A stretch of DNA of 25,172 bases from Symmetrospora coprosmae. Taxonomy: Eukaryota > Basidiomycota > Cystobasidiomycetes > Symmetrosporaceae. The translations under genes and the position numbers were made by a program. Under the pieces are notes generated by a model. That model saw only the letters and a program-made list of their open reading frames with translations. It had not been told where the DNA came from and made no database searches. The stretch covers positions 1 through 25,172 of the forward strand of contig VUYT01000068.1 of the NCBI GenBank assembly GCA_008802785.1. The letters are read 5' to 3'. Shown here one piece after another: positions 9,381-22,115 of this stretch. Each line of letters starts with the position of its first letter. Within the stretch, counting starts at the first letter, position 1.

Positions 9381-11441
9381 TCAAGGCAGAAAGCTCTGCG
9401 TCTCGGCCGACCAGCCAAGGTACCTTCTCTCTTCCTGCGCGCCGCTCAGTGATCCTCGGCGTCTTTCTCCCATGCTGTGGTCAGACAGGTTGCCAATCGA
9501 CGAAGACGAGACGAGCGACGGCCTCCTCCCTCTTCCAAAGCCGCCTGCGAGGTGCCTGTCGCTGTCTCGATATTTGGCGAGGTGCGGAGACATGAAGTCG
9601 ATGGGCGAAGAGGAGAGCTGATTCATCGCATCGACGGTTGAGCCGAGATGCGACTCGCTGTGCGAGAGTGTAGGCGGGCTGGCCGGGAAATTTGGGTACA
9701 CTGGCGCACTTGACGAAAGGGCAGAGGCGAGCCCGGGCGATGCAAGGCTGGGAGATGCCCTGCTGGCATTGTAAACTGTGTACTCGCTTGCAGCGCCATC
9801 GATGGGAGGCAAGTGGAAAGCTCGCGGCTGCATCGGAGGGAGCGGGGTCGAATTCGGCGGAACGGACCGAACGGACTCGGACAGAGGCGAGATGGCGAGT
9901 CGAGGGAGGAGCGCGTCGACAGGTGCGGCGTTCCTCTGTCGTCGAGCGTGGCTGCGTCGGTCAGACGCACTCGCTGCGGCAGCTCGTCCGGCCGTTGATC
10001 TGCGGGGCCCGGTACTGGAGGTGCTCTTCTTCTTCTTCACCTGACCGATGGACTGCGGAAGACGGGACGGTAGATGCGTCAGCTTGCCTAGGTCGTCACG
10101 AACGGAGAGCTAGGGCAGGAAGGCGCGCTTACTGCGAGGCAAGACTCGTTGTGAACTTCCATAGTGCTGAAGAGGCGGAAGCGAGTCTTTTGCCCGACAG
10201 TTACGACCTGTACCGATGTCTCGTAGCGGCAGCTGTCTGCATTGCGTCGGTTTCTGCACCAGAGGTACCGGTACCCGTTTCTGTGAAAGGGGAGAGGACG
10301 GCCACAATCATCAGGTCAGCACTCAGGCTGCGAGATGCGTCAAAAGAGAGGGAGAGAAAGAGAGAGCTCACCCGTTCTTCTTCTCAGGTCTCCCACCGCC
10401 CGGAATGCTCTCAAATTTGGCGAGTGCGTATCGGAAGAAGTCGTCGCTCGTCTCAAAGATGCGCGCCTCTACGGGCAGGCCGCCTCGGCCGGTGCCGTAC
10501 TCCTGGCCAGGGAGGTAGCCTCCCAGCGTCGATGTCTCGGAGTTGGAGGAGGACGGGCTGGAGCTGCGGTTCCCGCTCGTCGCAGTGGCATGGGCACCCG
10601 TAGTCGTTGCGGAAGACGACGAAGCGGCCGGCGTCGAATTAGATGTCGAGGCTCGCAAAAGCGGGACAGGAGCTTGTGCCTGATAGCCCGTCAGAGGAGG
10701 AGGTCGGGTACCGGTGGACTCGCGCGAGATCGACGGGCGTGTCGACGATAAATAGGAGGATCGCCGTAAGGTGCCGGCGAAGAGGGTCGTCTCGGCAACG
10801 ATGCTGCTGCCGCCGGCGTCGATGCTGACATGAGCGCACGACTGGCAGAGGAAGGGGTTGAGGAGCTTTGCCGAGGTCGAGAGACAAGCCAAGTGCGAGG
10901 CGCCGCCGCAGCCACCGCACTTGAGCATCTCGCCATGGCTGACGCGCACGCCACACGCGCAGTTGACGGTGCCGCGTCGGAGTTCGTGAAGATCATCTTT
11001 GTAGTCCGAAGAAGAAGGAGCGGCGGGATCGTCAGATAGGAGGCTGGGGAGGGTACTGCTGTGTCGAAGATCATGCGTGCTGAAAGGGTTCAGAAGATCA
11101 ATTGGCTTGGGAGCGAAGGGCGAAAGAGACGCAGAGTCGAGTGGGACCGAGGAAGCGGTCTTGAAGCCCGGTCGAGAGAAGGACGACGAAAGCAAGGAGG
11201 AGGGATGAGGCGGCAGTTCGGCAAGCGAGGACGCGTGTCTGAGCGATGGAAGAGTATGCTGGCGAGGATGTCGAGGGCTGGTGGAGGGGTCGGCGCCCAC
11301 GACGAGAGAAGCAATGGAAGGGAGAGCGCTGATTGGCGGGAAGGGTTCGCTTGTCATTGTCGAGAAGGGAGAGGGGAGAGGACAGCGTGCTGAGCGGGAG
11401 AAAGGCGGTGCTGGCGATGGCTGCTTCCGTTGTGAATACAT
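9381..11441 (-). CDS. PHD-type finger plus WRKY-GCM1/FAR1-like zinc-binding protein
   Basis: Probably a nuclear regulator. Exons inferred are 11441-10372, 10280-10133 and 10052-9381 (629 aa). Residues 161-202 form a C4HC3 PHD-type finger (Cys161, 163, 175, 178, His183, Cys186, 199, 202). Its opening CxC resembles the Set3/MLL5 type. Residues 328-404 start FETSDDFFRYALAKF, pass YRYLWCRNRR and end HNESCLA. Candidate ligands are Cys365, Cys374, His400 and Cys404, in the style of fungal Rcs1/Aft1/Rbf1 and plant FAR1 domains. A lysine run (VKKKKS) just after the domain may be a nuclear signal. The C-terminal third is Ser/Pro-rich. Introns are 91 nt (10371-10281, phase 2) and 80 nt (10132-10053, branch CTGAC, acceptor CCGCAG, phase 0). 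I chose the ATG at 11441 because its start (MYSQRK) resembles the paralogue's MPVQRR. The frame stays open to 11648, and the next ATG inside is at 11357. DNA binding is inferred. Confidence 0.72.
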
Positions 11442-13049
11442 GATTGAAGAGCAACAGGCAGATGCGCAAAGCAGCAGAAGAGAAGAATGTGCGGGCAGCA
11501 GTGTTCTGCGAAGGCGAATGCGAAGGGAGGGAGGAGGAAGGTGCGAGGTAAGGAAGGAAAGAGAAGGATCATTGGGGAGGGACGGCAGGCAGGGAGGCGA
11601 GAGGGAGAGGGAGAGGGAGGAAGGCAGAGATCGAGAAGACATCGTCATCGGCCTCTCCCCCGCCTGTGTGCAGCACAGGCCGCCTCCTTCTGCGGCCTGC
11701 GGGAGCCTGTGCCGGCACCCTCCTCCCCGATGTCGGAGCTAGAGTTGCCTTCTGCCCGTCTTCGTCTCTCAACAGGGGAGCCTGGTGCCGGCTGCGTGCG
11801 GCGAGCGGGTAATGCGCTCTCCTCCGCGCTCTCGAACCGTCTCGCTTCCTGCAGATCCTCTAGGAATTTGGACCGAAGCATCCTCCGCTGCTGCTCGTGT
11901 TCGGGAACGCCGCCTGGCTGCACGGGCGTGCTGTATGGGCGATGAGAGAAGGCGTTCCCATCCTCTTTGAGTCGAAACCAGAGGGGCTATCGGAGTGGCA
12001 TAGCCTTCCTCGCTTGCCTCGACCGCAAGGCATCCCTCGAGCGGGGGGCTGGAGGTGTGAGCGGGCGAGAAGAAGCTGGTGGCTCGATGATGCTCCGATC
12101 CTGCCCTGACGACACGAGAAGAAACCCTGTTTCTCCATGCCCTGCAGCTCAGACCGCCTTTCCATCGAGAAGTGACTGCGGATAAGGGTGTGCAGAGCGG
12201 CGAGGCTAGACTAGCAACCAGGATGTGGAGGAGAAGTAGGCAGAAGGCGGGAGAAGCGTCTCTCGAGCTCTTCTGCAACGAGAAGGCCGATAGGCTTCAG
12301 GCAGACTGGAAGCGGGGAAGGGATGTGTCAAGAGGGGGAAGAGGGCTAGAGAAGGGACGGTCAGAGCGGAGGAGCGTGTATCTGCTTGCTGGTGTTGCAC
12401 AGCTCTCTCTTCATGGCGCAGATGACGCCTAGTCCGTGCTCTTCTGCTGCTACTTCGGCGCGCCTGAGGAAGCTGTCTCTCTGTTTCTCCTTGGGTACCT
12501 TTCATCCTTTGTCAGTCCTCGGCGGCGCGCGTTCAGACCTCTGTCTCTGTGTATGCCTCTGACTTTGGAAGACGCTGCACACTCCTTGTCGACGGGGCCC
12601 TTTGCCATCTTCGCGCTTCCTCCAGTCTTGCGAGGCGAGGGAGCCTCGTATGCCAGTGAGTGCCACACGCCGGTCGGACCGCTGTCTCGCTTTCCCTCCG
12701 ACATGGAACGCTTATTCTGCAGTGACATGTCGCGCTTCTTCGTGCTTGAACAGTGAACAGTGGACAGTGAGTATACTCCTTTGATGGTGGGCGTGCTGGG
12801 CGTGCTGCACGCACTTGAGCTCGGACGGAGAAGGTCTGTGCGCAGATCTCCGTCCGTCGACTGCAGACTGTAGAGTGGGAGAGGGACAGGGTCAGTCTGC
12901 TCTTCTCTTCTGCTTCCATCCATTCAGTCATCCATCCATCCATCCACCCACACATACCTGCTTCTGCTTCTTTTTTCATCTTCTCTGCATTGCGCCTCAC
13001 TGTTCACTCATCCATCCAGCCAACCTCCCCCCCGGCTCATCCACTCAGC
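11442..13049. promoter_or_regulatory. Long divergent intergenic region between the two zinc-finger paralogues
   Basis: No supported exon in 1.6 kb. Open frames here are short or compositionally biased, and none shows family words. Next to the minus-strand gene the transcript strand is rich in C and T (about 11520-11640), typical of fungal leaders. Next to the plus-strand gene there is another pyrimidine-rich leader (12895-13045) with an ATCC repeat. A possible 5' leader intron could run from a GTGAGTATAC donor near 12768 to a TTCAG near 12927, but this is unproven. The length suggests room for complex regulation of both genes. Confidence 0.5.
12930..12945 (+). repeat. (ATCC)4 microsatellite
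   Basis: Four perfect ATCC units lie in the pyrimidine-rich leader about 105 nt before the start codon of the plus-strand zinc-finger gene. Confidence 0.9.
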
Positions 13050-14694
13050 ATGCCCGTCCAGCGAAGGGACCGCTCTCCTTTCTCCTCGCCGTATCACAGG
13101 CAGCCAGTGCAGCACCGTCTAGCTTCTCCCTTCGCGTCACCGACGCTCGACACTGTCGGCTGCCCCGGCTCCCTCTCCCTCTCCGGCAGCAGCTTTGCAT
13201 CCCTCTGCAGCCCGCCAACGAGCCTCGCTGCCTTGGAGGCCACCGCTTCATCCACCGTCCCCTGCACATCTTCTGCTACCACCCCTGCTGGACCGTTTCG
13301 ATGCCTTTGCAGCGCGACTGCCCGTGGAGGTGAGTGCGGGCGAGCGAGCGACCGAACTCCGCTCTCGACCCATGTGCCCTCAAATTTGGCTGCCGCTTCC
13401 CACCCGGGAGGATGGACCTCCGCTGATCCCGCGCCGCTCTCCGTTCTCCGTCCTCCGCATCCCCACATCTCCGTGAACTCTCCTTCTCCGTGCATCCGTC
13501 TCTCCGCTGCCGGTCCGGATCCGGGTCCGCCACTGCCACTGACCAGCTGACAACGCCGACCTGAAGGGACTCGGAGATATCGATGCTGCAATCGCCACCA
13601 CCAGTTGCAGCGGCTGTGGCTGTGGCTGTGGATGGGCAAGCGAGCACCACCTCGAGACCAGCAGCACCCTCAGCTCCCCCTCTGCTCGCTCAGACAGTCC
13701 GACCCTCTTCTCCTCCTCGTCTCGCCTCGGCTCAGAGTACGCAGCCTCCTCCGCCAACACCTCGCCCTGCTCTGGCACTTTTCCCCTCAGCGACGCCAAT
13801 GCCCATGCCGATATCGTCATCGACAACGAGACGCTCTTCCGGACCAAGGAGGACTTCATCGTCCACGCAAAGGCCGCCTTCGCCTCGATGCCGTCTGCAG
13901 GGCCGTCCGAGCTGCACACTGGGAGGTACGCTCCTCGAGGTCCAGGCCTGCGCGCAAATGCCCTGCCCTCTGTAAGAAGCTGACGTCCGCATGTCTTGGT
14001 CTTTTTGTCCACCAGAGCCGGCCAAGGCGTCACCTATCTCTGGTGCCGCAACTCGCGGATCGTGAGTGTTTTTTAAAGCAGCATCCTACGCGTCCGATGT
14101 GCTACCCTGTCCACCGGGCTAATGGTGAACGCCTTGGCCCTGCTTCCGCTTGCGCAACGTCGTCCATAGCCCCGCCAGCCCGCCTCCATGCGTAGCAAGT
14201 CCAAGTCCAAGACCAGGACCAAGGGAGAGCCCTGGGTGAAATGCCGCTGGGCCATGTCCGCCCGCCGCATCGTCGATGCCAAACGCGGGCTGGACTACTA
14301 CCGGCTCGACGAGTGCAAGCCGCAGCACTCCGGGAGCTGCTGGAACGTGAGTCGGCCTTGTGCAGTCGATGAGGGGGGAGTGTCCCCTCTTGCGAGTGGG
14401 CGGCCTTGGGCCCGAGGACCGCGTCCTGACGCTTGTGATCCGCGCTTCTTCACCCGATGTGCGCAGATCATCAAAGCAGAGGCCCAGCGAGCCGAGCGAG
14501 TCACCCGGGCTCCATCGCCTGAGGCGCGGCCTCGGCTGGCAACTCCCACCCCAGCCCCAGCTGCGGCACAGCCTGGCAAGATCGTCGTCGCCTCTCCGCA
14601 GCATGCCAGTCTGGCCGATATTGCGCGCATGGAAATCGACAGAGACGCAAAGGTCTGGCTGGAATTCCTGCACGCTCTTCAGAGGCCCATTTGA
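13050..14694 (+). CDS. WRKY-GCM1/FAR1-like zinc-binding protein, paralogue of the gene at 9381-11441
   Basis: Probably a nuclear DNA-binding regulator, inferred from the domain alone. Exons proposed are 13050-13329, 13547-13925, 14016-14061, 14170-14346 and 14467-14694 (369 aa). Exon four could instead start at 14179 (366 aa). The domain spans about residues 190-292: LFRTKEDFIVHAKAAF, then GQGVTYLWCRNSRI, VKCRWAMSARR and QHSGSCWN. Candidate ligands are Cys230, Cys260, His288 and Cys292. Between the first two Cys lies a Lys/Ser/Arg-rich insert (SKSKSKTRTK). A Cys cluster (Cys114, 117, 119, 121) lies upstream, but there is no PHD finger. Introns flanking the domain match the paralogue in position and phase. 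The first intron (217 nt) is long for this window and its joint is the least certain; an extra small exon or a shifted acceptor is possible. The last intron (120 nt) is stop-free and in frame. The C-terminus carries a short block, ARMEIDRDAKVWLEFLHAL. Confidence 0.66.
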
Positions 14695-15247
14695 GCGGGG
14701 ATCGCCGTGTATAGGGGAAACTTGCCAGCGCGATAACGTGGTTCAGCGATGGAGGGCAGATCTGGCCTCTCGCGCCATTGAAGTGATCTAAACCGATCTG
14801 TTTTGCAATTTGAGCTCCTGCTGTAGCTAGCCTTTGTGTTGATCTGCTCCGTGTTTCTTCGGCCGTCTACTAGTAGCATCGTTGAGGCTTGTGTCTAGCG
14901 GGACTTTGTGACAAAGCCGGTACAGACATTCGCAGCCTGCACTTGCTATCCTGCTGAGGCTCGCATTTTCTTCAGCCGCCTGCTTGCCTCTAGAGGATCT
15001 TGCTTTGATGTTTGCAAGCCATAGGAATGAATGCCCGGCATGCAACAAGGAACGCAGCAAGGCAGTCGCACAGGTGCGTGCGTGTTGTGCCTCCTTCAAG
15101 CTCGCCAGGCTCGCATCACGACGCGGCAGGTCTGTTGTGTGCGTGTCCAATGCCAGCATACATACGCATGCACGAGAATGGCCTCCTTCATACGAGAGCA
15201 TGTGCCGAGGCGCGTTTCGCCCCAGATGCCGCTGCTCCAGGGCTGGC
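14695..15247. other. Convergent 3' spacer
   Basis: This is 553 nt between the stop of the plus-strand zinc-finger gene and the stop of TRM5 on the minus strand. It should hold two 3' ends. I see no gene, RNA or repeat. Confidence 0.5.
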
Positions 15248-17452
15248 TCAAGGTGAAGCGGGCTTCTCGTCAAAGACAACCTCTTTCGGCAGTCGGAAGG
15301 ACAGGCAGTACATGTCCTTCTTGGGCGCGACGGACCTGACGAGGTGGAGGTTGAAGTCGCGAAGCGTGTCCGGGCCGACCGGATGGCCAAGATAGCGGGT
15401 CGCCCTCTGTATGCACCGGCCGTGGTGATCAGCGCTCCAGCTTTGGCAGCCGGTAGCAGCACGTAATAAGAGATATGACACCGCACGCACCTCGCAGATG
15501 TCCCGCTGAAAGTCGTCCACCTCCTTCGTGAAACAGTAGCAGTGCACCATGGGGTAGCGATACCCTCCCTCCTTATCGGCATCCCACTCCCGCGCCTCCG
15601 AGTAGCACCGCAGCGCGTTCCAGAACCTTTCTTCTCCAGCCTCGCTATGCACGAGCGGCGTGTAGATGCCCCGGAAGCAGCCAATGTGCTCGATGGCGGT
15701 CGCGGGGAGGTTCAGGACGAAGTGGTCGATGAATCGGCCGAGCGGGGCGTCCTGCTCCGCTCCCAGCCCTTCTAATGCTGGTGCTTCATGCGGTGCGCTG
15801 CCGTTGCTCGCAGGAGCAGGGGCAAGCCCCGCCTTCTTCCGGGCTTCCCGCTCGGAGCGGGCGAGCTTGGCTGCCTTTGTTGCGGAGAGTTTCGGGCCAC
15901 TGCGCGGGCTGAAGGGGGTGCTGTACGCTTCGACGACGGCCTGCTTGAAGAACTCGCCCCCGTCCATGTTATACGTCCGGATGTTGTCCTCAAGCTGTGT
16001 GTGGAGGCGGCAACGAGGGCATTTGGCATCATCAGCTTCTTCCCTATGTCCTGCCATAACACACGCTCGCACCTCGTGAGAAGGCTACGCACCTTGTTTA
16101 TCCGCACGTTCTCCCGCAGGGCTTCCGCGCTCATGGGATTGAGGTCGTTGGCGTACACGCCCAGGCACCCCGCCTTGGCCGCTGGGACGGCGAACGGCCC
16201 TACGCCCGCAAAGCCGTCGGCGACAACGTCCTTGCCAACGCGGAAGCTCTCGACGAGGCGGGTGTGCTCGGCCTGCAGGCGCGAGTTCCAGTAGACCTTT
16301 GAAAAATCGAACCGGAAGGTGCACCCGTTCTCGGACGTGGTGACGACAAAGTCGGGGTCGCCCGCGAGCACCTCCATCGCAAAGTAGCGGAACTCGGTGT
16401 CGATGCTGTCGAGCTTGTTCACGACAGTGCGCAGGCTCGGGCTCTTGTCGAGGATGACGCGTCCGATTAGGCGCTTGTAGGGCAGATAGTCCTCGCGGAG
16501 GTTGAAGTGGGCTACCAGGGAGAGGAGGTGAGCCAGGACGGCGAGCATCAGAAAGCCTGCGATACGTGCGGCGCGCGATGGGGAGAGAAGATGCCAGACT
16601 GACCAATGTGCCCGACGATGGTGAAGGAAGAAGGGAGATCTTCATGCAGCTCGTCAGGGAGGATGGCTTTGAGGATCTGGTCTTGCATCGACACTCCGTC
16701 TCAGCCCATTTCTGCGACAGAGGTGGCGGAACAGCTTAGATAGGAGGGACGCACTGGCGCTCCAATAGTCGTACGTCAGTGCGACCTCGTGTGGTCGGGT
16801 TGCTATGCCTTCGCGCTCGAGGGTCGCTTGGATCTCCGAAGGCAGCTCGTCTGGAGGTGCCCGTATCGCAAGTCAGCCTCGATCTTCCACTGAGCAGCTC
16901 GCAGCTCGCATTTGGCCACGAGTGAATATCCGAGATATCCTCTATGCCCACCCTGCGAGCTCTTCTCGAGTATCAGGAGCTTGCTGTCCTGGGAGGTGGG
17001 GTCATCTGCGACTGCATGCACGCGGGACAGGGAGAGGGTGGCGCTGCATGGTCCGTCGCATCAAGTCGCAGATGGATGCACAGCACAGGCAATCCGGGAC
17101 AGCGAAGCATCTGTTTAGTATTGAGGGCATCCCAATCCAAGGCGGAAGCTGCCTGGCCTGGCCCGCTATGGATGTGCACCCACCTCCCGAGCTCCCTCTT
17201 GAGCCTCCCGATATCCCTCGCCGGGACTCTTGCAGCGACGAGCGGCAGCCTGAGGGTGAATTGCTCCCTCCCGCTACCCTCCTGCAGCGCATCGAGGCCC
17301 ATCCCGACGTTCCTGGGCGGCGAGAGATCCGGGAAGGACGGCGTTGGCCGCGAACGGCTCTGCGATGCGCTCATCGAGATGGTGCGCGCAATGGTGATGG
17401 TGCTGGCGGTGGACGGTGCTCTGACAGTGGTGCGACACAAGCGCACGAGCAT
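15248..17452 (-). CDS. TRM5: Trm5 tRNA (guanine37-N1)-methyltransferase
   Basis: Trm5 uses S-adenosylmethionine to make m1G37 next to the anticodon, which prevents frameshifting. It acts in nucleus/cytoplasm and in mitochondria of yeasts. Exons inferred: 17452-17184, 17043-16952, 16850-16755, 16681-16604, 16511-16093, 15994-15491, 15406-15248 (538 aa). N-terminal domain words are FPDLSPPRNVGM, LPLVAARVPARDI and SRVHAVADDP. These are followed by YDYWSANQILKAILPDEL, SSFTIVGHIAHFNLRE, and VILDKSPSLRTVVNKLDSID. The SAM site is DGFAGVGPF (about 277-285) with NDLNP (about 300-304), and the catalytic-domain NLPA motif is near 413-416. An Ala/Lys-rich linker of about 60 residues precedes NLPA. Two starts are possible: 17452 adds 26 residues rich in Arg, Thr and Ser with no acid, like a mitochondrial presequence; 17374 gives a 512-aa form starting MSASQS. 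The acceptor of exon four could also be about 10 nt upstream (CGGAG). Confidence 0.93.
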
Positions 17453-17886
17453 CCAGCAGTGTCCGGCGATGACTAGCCGTGTATGCTGGTGTGTTGGTTG
17501 GAAGCGAGAAGCGAGCGAGGCTCTGCAGGACGTTGGAGAGGGACATTGCCTCGACCGTCGAGGTCGTCAGTTTGCAGAGCCAGGCTAAGCTACATGGTGT
17601 GCACAGACGGATGGTAACGGCAGGACGAGAACGAAAAAGAGAGCGACTACGCTTGCGATTGACGGTACCGTGCGCGGGCCGGAGAAAAGAGGCAGCATGC
17701 AGCGAAGCGGCACAATGCGTCAGCCTGCGTCTGCGAGCAGGCATGGGCACGCTGCTGGCACGAATCGAGGTAGCTGCTTGTCAAGCGGGATGCCGACGTG
17801 CACGTCTCGGTCCGCAGAGGCTGCCGCCGCATCTTATAATAAAGGCACGTCTGCCAGTGGCTGCTTGACCGCCTGATGCAGGGCCC
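17453..17886. other. Spacer between SNF1 3' end and TRM5 start
   Basis: Here 434 nt separate two minus-strand genes. The stretch should contain the SNF1 3' end and the TRM5 promoter. An upstream out-of-phase ATG at 17546 (MSLSNVLQSLARFS) has a better Kozak context than the TRM5 start at 17452. It could be an upstream reading frame or part of an unrecognised leader exon. Confidence 0.4.
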
Positions 17887-21757
<3,871 letters not shown>

Positions 21758-22115
21758 GGCTCGGTGGTTGTGTGTGTACGAAGCTCCTCTGTTTCCCCCT
21801 TTTGTAGCTGTGATGCGTGAGAGAGAGAGAGAGAGGAGAAGAGGTGGTCCATCTGTGACCGGGCAGCGTCCACGAGGACTGCTCGGGTCTGGCATAGCAG
21901 AACAGGAGCCGGGCAGTTCGCCAGTGTGCATGATCATGCATAGCCATAGCGTGCATCCCCAGTATGCAATATGCGATTGTCCATCACTCGGCAGAAGCTG
22001 CTCTCTACGGTACAGTAGCCCCACCTCGACCCTTGTTCGCCACCGAGGCGCCCAGGTACAGGACAGGATCGCATCTCACATCTCATCCTCCTTCCCACAC
22101 ATATCATACACAGAC
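21758..22115. promoter_or_regulatory. Shared divergent promoter of SNF1 and RPF1
   Basis: Only 358 nt separate the two start codons, so both promoters and leaders must fit here. A GA repeat at 21819-21835 becomes a CT tract in the SNF1 leader direction. No TATA box stands out. A CATATCATACACAGACATGG-type leader precedes the RPF1 start. Confidence 0.7.
21819..21835 (+). repeat. (GA)8.5 dinucleotide repeat
   Basis: A perfect GA run in the SNF1-RPF1 promoter, about 60-80 nt upstream of the SNF1 start. On the SNF1 sense strand it is a CT tract, common in fungal core promoters and leaders. Confidence 0.9.

Noticed and set aside
11442-11648. In-frame N-terminal extension of the PHD gene up to an ATG at 11648
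   Set aside because: The extension translates a CT-rich leader into Ser/Leu/Pro/Cys low complexity. The downstream start MYSQRK resembles the paralogue's start, so I used 11441.
12436-12756. Possible small plus-strand gene in the long intergenic region
   Set aside because: No family resemblance, irregular third-position composition, and no splice partners; similar-length frames exist on both strands.
9381-14694. FAR1-like domains as remnants of a MULE-type DNA transposon
   Set aside because: I see no transposase core, no terminal inverted repeats and no target-site duplications. Both genes look intact with ordered introns.
17274-17750. Minus-strand open frame containing MSLSNVLQSLARFS as a separate gene
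   Set aside because: Its downstream half overlaps the supported TRM5 first exon in another phase. At most it is an upstream reading frame or leader.
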